Of a stretch of 64,000 nt of DNA, positions 42,339 through 50,423 are shown one piece after another. This stretch comes from Streptomyces sp. STR69 (GTDB lineage Bacteria; Actinomycetota; Actinomycetes; Streptomycetales; Streptomycetaceae), in assembly GCF_024519455.1 (NCBI RefSeq), contig NZ_JALJRY010000007.1, positions 180,880 through 244,879 of the forward strand, given 5' to 3'. How positions within the stretch are numbered: position 1 is the stretch's first letter; every line of letters starts with the position of its first letter. The notes under the pieces were generated by a model. It ran no database searches. It had not been told where the DNA came from and was given only the letters and a program-made list of their open reading frames with translations. A program made the translations under genes and the position numbers.

Positions 42339-42380
42339 GGCTGCGGGTGCCCTATGCGGGTACCCGCAGCCAACTGTTTT
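42339..42380 (+). terminator. Rho-independent terminator after arc
   Basis: GGCTGCGGGT and ACCCGCAGCC form a perfect 10-bp stem. It is followed by AACTGTTTTT, a true T-run. Confidence 0.85.
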
Positions 42381-42573
42381 TCAGGCCATGACCGCGACAA
42401 GGGGCGCGCAAGGCAATGACGCAAATGATCTCCCCACCAGCGCAAAGCCGTTCTAGGCTCTTCGGTACCGCCGAGTCGCGCAGTGCGGGGACGGGCACCG
42501 CACACGCACCGGAGCGCCAGCGGTACTTGAGCGGCGCCCCCGACCGAGGGCGCCGCCGGGCAAGGAGGGCCGC

Positions 42574-44085
42574 ATGACCGTACGGCGAGTAATGGGCATC
42601 GAGACGGAGTACGGGATCTCCGTCCCCGGCCACCCCAACGCCAATGCCATGCTCACCTCGTCCCAGATCGTCAACGCCTACGCGGCGGCGATGCACCGGG
42701 CCCGGCGGGCCCGCTGGGACTTCGAGGAGGAGAATCCGCTGCGGGACGCGCGAGGCTTCGACCTCGCCCGGGAGGCCGCCGACTCCACCCAGCTCACCGA
42801 CGAGGACATCGGCCTGGCCAATGTCATCCTCACCAACGGCGCGCGTCTCTACGTCGACCACGCACACCCGGAGTACAGCTCTCCAGAAGTCACCAACCCC
42901 ATGGACGCCGTTCTGTGGGACAAGGCCGGCGAGCGCATCATGGCGGAGGCGGCGGAGCGGGCCGCCCAACTCCCCGGCGCCCAGCCGATCCACCTCTACA
43001 AGAACAACACCGACAACAAGGGCGCCTCCTACGGCACGCACGAGAACTACCTGATGAAGCGGGAGACCCCCTTCTCGGACATCGTGCGCCACCTGACGCC
43101 CTTCTTCGTCTCCCGACAGGTCGTCACCGGAGCCGGCCGCGTGGGCATCGGCCAGGACGGGCACGAGCACGGCTTCCAGCTCAGCCAGCGCGCCGACTAC
43201 TTCGAGGTCGAGGTCGGTCTGGAGACCACCCTCAAGCGCCCGATCATCAACACCCGCGACGAACCGCACGCGGACGCCGAGAAGTACCGCCGCCTGCACG
43301 TGATCATCGGCGACGCGAACCTCTCCGAGATCTCGACGTATCTGAAGCTCGGCACCACCGCCCTGGTTCTCTCCATGATCGAGGACGGCTTCATCGCGGT
43401 CGACCTGGCCGTGGACCAACCGGTCCGCACCCTCCACCAGGTCTCCCACGACCCCACCCTCAAGCGCCTGGTCACCCTCCGCAGCGGCCGGACACTCACC
43501 GCGGTCCAGCTGCAGATGGAGTACTTCGAGCTGTCCCGCAAGTACGTCGAGGAACGCTACGGCTCCGACGCGGACGACCAGACCAAGGACGTCCTCGCCC
43601 GCTGGGAGGACACGCTCAACCGCCTGGAGAACGACCCGATGAGCCTGGCCGGCGAGCTGGACTGGGTCGCCAAGCGGGAGCTCATGGAGGGCTACCGGCG
43701 CCGGGACGGCCTCGACTGGGACGCGGCCCGGCTGCAGCTGGTCGACCTCCAGTACGCGGACGTACGGGCCGAGAAGGGCCTCTACAACCGTCTGGTGGCC
43801 CGCGGTCGCATCAAGCGGCTGCTGGACGAGGACACGGTCGAGCGGGCGCGTACGACGCCTCCGGAGGACACGCGCGCGTACTTCCGCGGACGCTGCCTGG
43901 AGCAGTACGCCGACGATGTCGCGGCGGCCTCCTGGGACTCCGTGATCTTCGACCTCCCGGGCCGGGACTCGCTGCAGCGCGTCCCAACCCTGGAACCGCT
44001 TCGCGGAACGCGTAATCACGTCAAGGAGCTCCTGGACCGCTGTCGTACGGCGGAAGACCTGGTCAGGGTCCTGTCGGGCGGCTGA
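42574..44085 (+). CDS. dop: Pup deamidase/depupylase
   Basis: Dop deamidates the C-terminal glutamine of Pup to glutamate and can remove Pup from substrates. It is a homologue of PafA and glutamine synthetase. The 503-residue protein begins with the nucleotide-site motif MGIETEYGISVPG. It has the long loop rich in Arg and Glu (ARRARWDFEEENPLRDARGF) that distinguishes Dop from PafA, and shares IINTRDEPHADAEKYRRLH with PafA. AAGGAGG precedes the ATG. It is separated from arc by a terminator, and a -10-like TAGGCT lies at 42454. Confidence 0.95.
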   Translation: MTVRRVMGIETEYGISVPGHPNANAMLTSSQIVNAYAAAMHRARRARWDFEEENPLRDARGFDLAREAADSTQLTDEDIGLANVILTNGARLYVDHAHPEYSSPEVTNPMDAVLWDKAGERIMAEAAERAAQLPGAQPIHLYKNNTDNKGASYGTHENYLMKRETPFSDIVRHLTPFFVSRQVVTGAGRVGIGQDGHEHGFQLSQRADYFEVEVGLETTLKRPIINTRDEPHADAEKYRRLHVIIGDANLSEISTYLKLGTTALVLSMIEDGFIAVDLAVDQPVRTLHQVSHDPTLKRLVTLRSGRTLTAVQLQMEYFELSRKYVEERYGSDADDQTKDVLARWEDTLNRLENDPMSLAGELDWVAKRELMEGYRRRDGLDWDAARLQLVDLQYADVRAEKGLYNRLVARGRIKRLLDEDTVERARTTPPEDTRAYFRGRCLEQYADDVAAASWDSVIFDLPGRDSLQRVPTLEPLRGTRNHVKELLDRCRTAEDLVRVLSGG

Positions 44086-44093
44086 CAGGACCC
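44066..44093 (+). terminator. Hairpin at the end of dop
   Basis: GGGTCCTGTC and GACAGGACCC form a 10-bp stem that spans the dop stop codon. Confidence 0.45.
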
Positions 44094-44198
44094 TCGGGCC
44101 CGGGGCTCCGGACAGGGTGGAATGTCCGGTGGCCGGGAATCATCGAGGTGGCCGCCGTACGTTGTAGGAACTGCGGGGCCGATGTCAGTCCCTGCAAG

Positions 44199-44204
44199 TA
44201 GGGT
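44199..44204 (+). promoter_or_regulatory. Possible -10 box for pup
   Basis: TAGGGT lies 37 bases before the pup ATG. The -35 is not clear. Confidence 0.35.
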
Positions 44205-44240
44205 CTGATCAAGAACGTCGAACCGAGCGGGGTGAGGGTT

Positions 44241-44459
44241 ATGGCGACCAAGGACACCGGCGGCGGACAGCAGAAGGCGACGCGCTCCACGGAGGAGGTC
44301 GAAGAGCAGGTCGAAGAAGCACAGGCGACCGACGACCTCAAGGAGCGCCACGAGAAGCTGAGCGACGACGTGGACTCCGTCCTGGACGAGATCGACGACG
44401 TCCTGGAGGAGAACGCCGAGGACTTCGTGCGGTCCTTCGTTCAGAAGGGCGGCCAGTAG
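44241..44459 (+). CDS. pup: Prokaryotic ubiquitin-like protein Pup
   Basis: Pup is the small tag joined to lysines of proteins destined for the proteasome. The 72-residue protein is highly acidic and disordered. The conserved C-terminal half runs from LDEIDDVLEENAEDFVRSF to the terminal GGQ. The final glutamine must be deamidated by Dop before PafA can use it. The ATG at 44241 is preferred, with GGTGAGGG upstream; a GTG nine bases earlier is possible. It lies between dop and a decayed endonuclease VII gene ahead of prcBA. Confidence 0.97.
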   Translation: MATKDTGGGQQKATRSTEEVEEQVEEAQATDDLKERHEKLSDDVDSVLDEIDDVLEENAEDFVRSFVQKGGQ

Positions 44460-44500
44460 GTCGCTCTGTCCTTCAATTCGAAGGTGAACGGGGTGGCGTG

Positions 44501-44836
44501 GTGGCGGGCGAGGCGAAGATGAAGTGCTGCGTGCGGTGCGGTGGGACCAAGCCGCACGCAGTCCTCGCATCGGAGCGCACGAATCGCGTGCGATTCGGGG
44601 AGAGCCGGCCGCGTTCGGAGCGGTATTCCGAGCGGTAAAGGAATGCCTCCGCCGTTCATGTGGATCACTGCCACGAGACGGGTAGGGTCCGTTGCGTACT
44701 GTGCTTCAACTGCAATTCGGCCATCGGCAAGTTGGGAGATGATCCCGACGCTGTTCGTCGGGCTGCCGCCTACTTGGAAGGATCCTCGTGGAAGCCAACA
44801 CTCGTAGCACCGGGCGTCTGCCAGCTGCCTTCCTGA
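44501..44836 (+). pseudogene. Decayed endonuclease VII (HNH-like) gene between pup and prcB
   Basis: The reading frame starts at GTG 44501 with MAGEAKMKCCVRCGGTKP, a typical zinc-knuckle start. It is stopped by TAA at 44636-44638 after 45 codons. The same frame then continues with HVDHCHETGRVRCVLCFNCN, the core of the recombination endonuclease VII family, GDDPDAVRRAAAYLEG and a WKPTLVAPG end, stopping at 44836. The usual middle region with the second CxxC is missing. An internal deletion plus a nonsense codon thus appear to have killed the gene. Intact versions, as I recall, sit here in other streptomycetes. Its 3' end overlaps prcB by 49 bases. Confidence 0.75.
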
Positions 44837-45633
44837 CGCCTGGGTCGTCGTCCTTCATGGACTTCCTCTCCGACCACCAGCCGGAGATGCTCCCGGGCAA
44901 CCGGCAACTGCCGCCCACCCAGGGCGTCATCGAGGCCCCGCACGGCACGACCATCGTCGCCGTCACGTTCCCCGGTGGCGTGGTGCTCGCCGGTGACCGA
45001 CGGGCCACCATGGGCAATGTCATCGCACAGCGGGACATCGAGAAGGTCTTCCCGGCGGACGAGTACTCGGCCGTCGGTATCGCCGGCACCGCCGGCCTCG
45101 CCGTCGAGATGGTCAGGCTCTTCCAGCTGGAGTTGGAGCACTTCGAGAAGGTCGAAGGCGCCCAACTCTCCCTGGAGGGCAAGGCGAACCGACTGTCCAC
45201 CATGATCCGTTCCAACCTCGGCATGGCCATGCAGGGCCTGGCCGTGGTCCCGCTCTTCGCCGGCTTCGACGTGGACCGCGGCGTCGGCCGCATCTTCTCC
45301 TACGACGTGACGGGCGGCCGTTCCCAGGAGCAGGGCTACGCGGCCACCGGCTCCGGCTCGGTCTTCGCCCGCAGCGCCATGAAGAAGCTCTTCCACGACG
45401 GACTGACCGAGTCCGAGGCCACGACCCTCGTGGTGCAGGCCCTCTACGACGCCGCTGACGACGACTCGGCGACCGGTGGACCCGATGTGGCCCGCCGGAT
45501 CTACCCGATCGTCACCGTGATCACCGAGGACGGCTTCCGCCGGCTCACCGACGACGAGTCCTCCGAGATCGCCGCCTCGATCCTGGAGCGGCGACTGCAG
45601 CAGCCCGACGGCCCGCGCGCCGCGCTGCTCTGA
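44788..45633 (+). CDS. prcB: Proteasome beta subunit
   Basis: This is the catalytic subunit of the 20S proteasome, an N-terminal nucleophile hydrolase. The 281-residue precursor has a 53-residue propeptide ending in APHG. Cleavage exposes Thr54 of TTIVAVTFPGGVVLAGDRR as the nucleophile, with the aspartate and lysine of the active site in AGDRRA and the following strands. The GTG at 44788 has GGAAGG upstream. The first codons overlap the end of the endonuclease VII remnant. prcA follows after 69 bases. Confidence 0.97.
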   Translation: MEANTRSTGRLPAAFLTPGSSSFMDFLSDHQPEMLPGNRQLPPTQGVIEAPHGTTIVAVTFPGGVVLAGDRRATMGNVIAQRDIEKVFPADEYSAVGIAGTAGLAVEMVRLFQLELEHFEKVEGAQLSLEGKANRLSTMIRSNLGMAMQGLAVVPLFAGFDVDRGVGRIFSYDVTGGRSQEQGYAATGSGSVFARSAMKKLFHDGLTESEATTLVVQALYDAADDDSATGGPDVARRIYPIVTVITEDGFRRLTDDESSEIAASILERRLQQPDGPRAALL

Positions 45634-45702
45634 CCGCGGGCCCGTTCTCATCAAGGTGATCCAGTGACTTCGACGGAACTTTAAAGAGAGGGACGGATAC
45701 CG

Positions 45703-46458
45703 GTGTCGACGCCGTTCTATGTCTCACCCCAGCAGGCCATGGCCGACCGGGCGGAGTACGCCCGCAAGGGCATCGCCCGTGGCCGCAGCCTGGTCGTGCT
45801 GCAGTTCGCCGACGGCATTGTCTTCGTCGGCGAGAACCCGTCCCGTGCGCTGCACAAGTTCAGCGAGATCTATGACCGGATCGGGTTCGCGGCAGCCGGA
45901 AAATACAACGAGTACGAGAACCTGCGGATCGGCGGCGTGCGCTATGCCGACATGCGCGGTTACACCTACGACCGTGCGGATGTGACCGCCCGCGGTCTCG
46001 CCAACGTCTACGCCCAGACGCTCGGCACGATCTTCTCCAGTGCGGCCGAGAAGCCGTACGAGGTGGAGTTGGTCGTCGCGGAGGTCGGGGACACGTCAGA
46101 CGGCGATCAGATCTACCGGTTGCCGCACGACGGTTCGATCGTGGACGAGCACGGCTCGGTCGCGGTCGGTGGCAACGCGGAGACGATCAGTACCTATCTG
46201 GACCAGCGTCACCGTGACGGCATGACCCTCGCCGAGGCGCTCAAGCTGGCCGTGCAGTCCCTGTCCCGTGACACCAACGGCACCGAGCGGGAGATCCCCG
46301 CCGAGCGCCTGGAGGTCGCGGTGCTGGACCGTACCCGCCCGCAGGCCCGCAAGTTCAAGCGGATCGTCGGTGGCGAGCTGTCCCGACTGCTCGACAGTGC
46401 CAACGCGGACGCCTCGGCGGAGTCCGACGACGACGGCGAGGACGACGCCGAGAAGTGA
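45703..46458 (+). CDS. prcA: Proteasome alpha subunit
   Basis: This 251-residue subunit forms the outer gate rings of the 20S proteasome and receives the ATPase tails. The N-terminus MSTPFYVSPQQAMADRAEYA is characteristic of bacterial PrcA. It lacks a propeptide and catalytic threonine. The C-terminus is an acidic tail (SDDDGEDDAEK). It starts with GTG preceded by AGAGAGGGA. It is co-transcribed with prcB and followed by a strong hairpin. Confidence 0.97.
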   Translation: MSTPFYVSPQQAMADRAEYARKGIARGRSLVVLQFADGIVFVGENPSRALHKFSEIYDRIGFAAAGKYNEYENLRIGGVRYADMRGYTYDRADVTARGLANVYAQTLGTIFSSAAEKPYEVELVVAEVGDTSDGDQIYRLPHDGSIVDEHGSVAVGGNAETISTYLDQRHRDGMTLAEALKLAVQSLSRDTNGTEREIPAERLEVAVLDRTRPQARKFKRIVGGELSRLLDSANADASAESDDDGEDDAEK

Positions 46459-46487
46459 GCCGACGTTCGCTCAGCTCCTAGCCCTTC

Positions 46488-46520
46488 GTGCGCCCCGGCC
46501 GGTCATCGGCCGGGGCGCAC
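46488..46520. terminator. Terminator between prcA and the LacI gene
   Basis: GTGCGCCCCGGCC and GGCCGGGGCGCAC form a perfect 13-bp stem with a seven-base loop between convergent genes. Confidence 0.8.
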
Positions 46521-46535
46521 GGGCGTAGCGGGGCG

Positions 46536-47552
46536 TCAGGGGCTGCCCGGCGGCGCCGTGGAGCCTCGTACGACCAGTTCCACCGGGATGTCCCCCTCCT
46601 CCGGTACACGGCCGTCCAGGACCGCCAGGAGGGCGCGCATGCCGTGTTCCCCGAAGAGTTCGGCGTCGAGGCGGACGGTGGTCAGCTCCGGGTCGAGGGC
46701 GGTGGCCAGGGCGAGGTCGTCCAGGCCGGTGATCGACACGTCCTCCGGGATGCGCAGGCCGAGGCGGCGGGCGGCCTTGTAGGCGCCGGCGGCGAGTTTG
46801 TCGTCGTCGCAGACCAGCGCGGTGGGCCGGGGGCCCGGTGCCGAGAGGGCGGCCTCTGCGGCGGTCAGGGCGCCCTCGATCGAGATGGGGGCGCGGGTCG
46901 TACGGATCGTGGTGCCCTCGAACTCGCCGACGCGTGCGGCCAGTTCACGCGCGCGTACCTCGAAGGTCCAGGACGGGATGTCCGCGGCGAGGTGGAGGAA
47001 GCGGCGGTGGCCCAGGGCCAGCAGATGGTCGGCGACCTGGCGGACGCCGTCGGCGATGTCCAGGTTGACGGTCGCGGCGCCGAGGCTGCCCTCCGGGTCG
47101 CTGTCGAGCATCACCAGGGGCAGTTGGTCGCCGCGGATCGCGGTGAGGGCGTCGGCGGCCATGGAGGAGGCGATGACGCCGTCCAGGGCGGCCTGGGCGG
47201 AGGCGAAGGGGTCACGGGCGGGGCCGATGCCCTCGGGAGAGGGGTAGAGGACCACCCCGAAGCCGTGTTCGGCGGCGACGCGGGCGGCACCGGTGTAGAC
47301 GCCGGCGAAGAACTCCGTGGTCAGCGCGGGGACGACCAGGAGGACGGTACGGGTGCGTCCCAGCCTGAGATTGCGGGCCGCGAGGTTGGGGCGGTAGCCC
47401 AGGTCGCGTGCGGCCTCCCGGACGCGTTCGGCGGTGGTCTCCGAGACCCGGCCTCGCCATTTGTCGCCGAGCACCAGCGAGACGGCGGCCTGCGACACCC
47501 CCGCGGCCCGGGCGACGTCGCGGCTCGTGGGGCGGGTGCTGCCTCGTGCCAC
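46536..47552 (-). CDS. LacI-family transcriptional regulator
   Basis: This 338-residue LacI-type repressor has the helix-turn-helix TSRDVARAAGVSQAAVSLVL at residues 9-28 and hinge NLAARNLRLGRTRTV. A periplasmic-binding-like effector domain follows, with ITGLDDLALATALDPELTTV near the C-terminus. The GTG at 47552 has GGAG ten bases upstream. The long open frame further up is antisense to the neighbouring transporter. It is divergent from an MFS gene, with an inverted repeat in the shared region, and probably controls that gene. The effector is unknown. Confidence 0.92.
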   Translation of the reverse strand: MARGSTRPTSRDVARAAGVSQAAVSLVLGDKWRGRVSETTAERVREAARDLGYRPNLAARNLRLGRTRTVLLVVPALTTEFFAGVYTGAARVAAEHGFGVVLYPSPEGIGPARDPFASAQAALDGVIASSMAADALTAIRGDQLPLVMLDSDPEGSLGAATVNLDIADGVRQVADHLLALGHRRFLHLAADIPSWTFEVRARELAARVGEFEGTTIRTTRAPISIEGALTAAEAALSAPGPRPTALVCDDDKLAAGAYKAARRLGLRIPEDVSITGLDDLALATALDPELTTVRLDAELFGEHGMRALLAVLDGRVPEEGDIPVELVVRGSTAPPGSP

Positions 47553-47607
47553 CGTGGGGCTGCTCCTTCGGCTGTGCTTCGTCTGGACTCGTGAACAGGG
47601 CACATGG

Positions 47608-47634
47608 TACGTATGACGGTGGAAGTTATACGTA
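47608..47634. promoter_or_regulatory. Candidate LacI-type operator TACGTAT-N13-ATACGTA
   Basis: Perfect seven-base arms lie in the 99-base divergent region between the LacI gene and the MFS gene. The site stands 18 bases before the MFS start codon, a good place for repression of both genes. Confidence 0.45.
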
Positions 47635-47651
47635 AAACGTGAGGGTGGGGC

Positions 47652-48911
47652 ATGGCCGTGGGATATCTGGAGATCCTCAGGGCGCGACACGCCACTCGTC
47701 TGCTGGTGGGCACGCTGGTCGGCCGACTGCCGAACGCCACCGCCGCGATCGCGATCGTGCTCTTCATCCGAGCCGAGGGCGGCACCTACAGCCTCGCCGG
47801 GGCGCTGGCGGCCGTCTACGGAATCGCCAACGCGGTCGGGCAGCCCCTCCTCGGCCGGCTGGTGGACGTCCACGGACAGCCGCGTGTGCAGCTGCCTGCC
47901 GCGGTCCTCTCCGCCCTCGGGATGGCCGTCTTCGCCTGCTGGGGCACCGATCCGCTTCCGCTCGCCTATGTCGCCGTGGCCGCCGCGGGCCTCTTCGCGC
48001 CGCCCCTGGAGGGCGGTCTGCGTGCCCTGTGGCCGGCCGTGCTGCGCCGGGAGGAGCAGGTGCACACGGCGTACGCCATGGACGCCGTGGCGCAGGAAGT
48101 CATGTTCACCGTGGGGCCGTTGCTCGTGACGGTGTTCGTGTCGCTGTGGTCCGCCCCGGTGGCGCTGCTCGTGCTGAACGTCATAGGGGTGCTGGGCGCC
48201 CTCTCCGTGGTCGTGTCGCCCCCCTCGCGCGCGTGGCGGTCGGCTCCGCGTGCGGCGCACTGGCTGGGCGCCCTGCGCTCGCCGGGGCTGCTGGCGCTGC
48301 TGGGCGCGTTCCTGTTCGTCGGGATGGCGCTCGGGTCCATCACGGTCGCCTCCGTGCCGTACGCGGACGGCCACGGCGGTGACGTGGTGTACGGGTGGCT
48401 CATGGCGGCCATCGGTCTGGGCGCGCTGCTGGGCGGGACGGTCTACGGGGCGCGGCAGTGGAGCGGGACGCCCGAGCGCCGACTCCGGGTCCTGGTGGGG
48501 CTGCTGGCGGTGTGTTACCTGCCGCTGATGCTCATGCCGGGCGCGGTCGCCATGGTGCTGCTGACCGTGCTCGCCGGGGTGTTCCTCGCGCCCGTTCTTG
48601 CCTGTGCGTTCATCATCGTGGACCGGCATGCCCCGAAAGGGACGGTCACCGAGGCTTTCTCCTGGCTTGTGACGACGTTCACCGTGGGCGCGTCGGTCGG
48701 AACGGGCGTCGCGGGGCCGGTCGTAGAGGCCGGTGGGGCCCTGTGGGGGTTCGCCGTGCCGGGGGCGGCCGGGGCGGTGTCGTTGCTGGTCCTGCTGGCC
48801 ACCGGGCGGGTCCTCGCAGCTCCCGCCGGGGGAGCGGTCGTTGCGGCTTCATCGGAAAATGATCCAAACCGAGCGGTCGAACCCCGTTTCAGCACAGGGG
48901 ATCGGGCGTAA
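47652..48911 (+). CDS. MFS transporter
   Basis: This 419-residue major-facilitator protein has about twelve hydrophobic segments. Segment two to three contains GRLVDVHGQPR, the MFS motif A region with its DxxGxR-like pattern. It has no close feature that would tell its substrate; drug or sugar efflux are both possible. It is divergent from a LacI regulator and shares a candidate operator. Its TAA stop is also the first part of the pafA -10 box. The pair interrupts the proteasome gene order between prcA and pafA, as I recall it does in other streptomycetes. Confidence 0.88.
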   Translation: MAVGYLEILRARHATRLLVGTLVGRLPNATAAIAIVLFIRAEGGTYSLAGALAAVYGIANAVGQPLLGRLVDVHGQPRVQLPAAVLSALGMAVFACWGTDPLPLAYVAVAAAGLFAPPLEGGLRALWPAVLRREEQVHTAYAMDAVAQEVMFTVGPLLVTVFVSLWSAPVALLVLNVIGVLGALSVVVSPPSRAWRSAPRAAHWLGALRSPGLLALLGAFLFVGMALGSITVASVPYADGHGGDVVYGWLMAAIGLGALLGGTVYGARQWSGTPERRLRVLVGLLAVCYLPLMLMPGAVAMVLLTVLAGVFLAPVLACAFIIVDRHAPKGTVTEAFSWLVTTFTVGASVGTGVAGPVVEAGGALWGFAVPGAAGAVSLLVLLATGRVLAAPAGGAVVAASSENDPNRAVEPRFSTGDRA

Positions 48912-48914
48912 TGT
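48909..48914 (+). promoter_or_regulatory. -10 box for leaderless pafA
   Basis: TAATGT ends six bases before the pafA ATG and overlaps the stop codon of the MFS gene. No ribosome site is visible. Confidence 0.4.
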
Positions 48915-48920
48915 TCACTC

Positions 48921-50282
48921 ATGGACCGCCGCATTTTCGGGCTGGAGAACGAGTACGGCGTCACGTGTACGTTCAGGGGACAGCGACGTCTGTCTCCCGA
49001 CGAGGTGGCTCGGTACCTCTTCCGCCGTGTCGTGTCATGGGGCCGCAGCAGCAATGTCTTTCTGCGAAACGGCGCCCGGCTCTATCTCGACGTGGGCTCA
49101 CATCCGGAATACGCGACCCCCGAATGTGACAACGTGACCGAACTGGTCACCCACGACAAAGCCGGCGAGCGCATTCTCGAAGGACTCCTGGTGGACGCCG
49201 AACGACGCCTGCACGAGGAAGGAATCGCGGGCGACGTCTACCTCTTCAAGAACAACACCGACTCGGCGGGCAACTCGTACGGCTGCCACGAGAACTACCT
49301 GGTGGCACGGCACGGCGAGTTCTCCCGGCTCGCGGACATCCTCATCCCCTTCCTGGTCACGCGTCAGCTGCTGTGCGGCGCGGGCAAGGTACTGCAGACC
49401 CCGCGCGGCGCCGTGTACTGCGTCAGCCAGCGCGCCGAACACATCTGGGAGGGCGTCTCCTCGGCCACGACGCGTTCCCGGCCCATCATCAACACCCGCG
49501 ACGAACCGCACGCGGACGCCGAGCGCTACCGCCGTCTCCACGTCATCGTGGGCGACTCGAACATGTCCGAGACGACCATGCTGCTCAAGGTCGGTGCCAC
49601 CGACCTGGTGCTGCGCATGATCGAGGCGGGCACGGTGATGCGTGACCTGACCCTGGAGAACCCGATCCGGGCCATCCGTGAGGTGAGCCACGACATCACG
49701 GGCCGGCGCAAGGTGCGTCTGGCCAGCGGTCGCGAGGCCTCGGCGATCGAGGTGCAGCGCGAGTACTACGAGAAGGCCGTGGACTTCGTCGATCGCCGCG
49801 GCATCCGTACCGGCACCGTCGAGCAGGTCCTCGAACTGTGGGGCCGCACCCTCGACGCGATCGAGGCCGAGGACCTCGACCGGATTGGCACCGAGATCGA
49901 CTGGGTCATGAAGTACCAGCTGATCGAGCGGTACCGGGCCAAGCACAACATGACCATGTCCCACCCGCGGGTCGCCCAGATCGACCTCGCGTACCACGAC
50001 ATCCACCGTCGCCGAGGGCTCTACTACCTCCTGGAGAGGAAGGGCCAAGCCGCCCGGATCTGCAACGACTTGAAGATCTTCGAGGGCAAGTCCGTTCCGC
50101 CGCAGACCACTCGGGCACGGCTGCGCGGCGACTTCATCCGCAGGGCCCAGGAACAGCGGCGGGACTTCACCGTCGACTGGGTCCATCTCAAGCTCAACGA
50201 CCAGGCGCAGCGCACGGTGTTGTGCAAGGACCCGTTCCGTTCCGTGGACGACCGGGTGGAGAAACTGATCGCCGGAATGTAG
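48921..50282 (+). CDS. pafA: Pup--protein ligase
   Basis: PafA attaches deamidated Pup to substrate lysines using ATP and gamma-glutamyl phosphate chemistry. The 453-residue protein starts MDRRIFGLENEYGVTC, with the metal-binding glutamates. It has LFKNNTDSAGNSYGCHENYL and IINTRDEPHADAERYRRLH in common with Dop, but lacks the long Dop loop. The ATG is placed seven bases after a -10-like box, which suggests a leaderless transcript. An FKBP gene follows after a terminator. Confidence 0.97.
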   Translation: MDRRIFGLENEYGVTCTFRGQRRLSPDEVARYLFRRVVSWGRSSNVFLRNGARLYLDVGSHPEYATPECDNVTELVTHDKAGERILEGLLVDAERRLHEEGIAGDVYLFKNNTDSAGNSYGCHENYLVARHGEFSRLADILIPFLVTRQLLCGAGKVLQTPRGAVYCVSQRAEHIWEGVSSATTRSRPIINTRDEPHADAERYRRLHVIVGDSNMSETTMLLKVGATDLVLRMIEAGTVMRDLTLENPIRAIREVSHDITGRRKVRLASGREASAIEVQREYYEKAVDFVDRRGIRTGTVEQVLELWGRTLDAIEAEDLDRIGTEIDWVMKYQLIERYRAKHNMTMSHPRVAQIDLAYHDIHRRRGLYYLLERKGQAARICNDLKIFEGKSVPPQTTRARLRGDFIRRAQEQRRDFTVDWVHLKLNDQAQRTVLCKDPFRSVDDRVEKLIAGM

Positions 50283-50329
50283 GCAAAAGCGTCCGGATAC
50301 CGATGTCCGGATACATATTCGGTACGCCA

Positions 50330-50364
50330 CACGGGCCCCGTACGTTTCGCGTACGGGGCTCGTG
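50330..50364 (+). terminator. Terminator after pafA
   Basis: CACGGGCCCCGTACG and CGTACGGGGCTCGTG pair over 15 bp with one G-T pair and a five-base loop. Confidence 0.75.
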
Positions 50365-50423
50365 CCACGCCGTAGAGTTGCGCGCACGCCATCAACAAGA
50401 TCGACCGATACGAGGCCTTCACC

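Noticed and set aside
46536..48629. A LacI protein extended to nearly 700 residues
   Set aside because: The extra N-terminal part is antisense to the MFS gene, and the helix-turn-helix begins right after the GTG at 47552.
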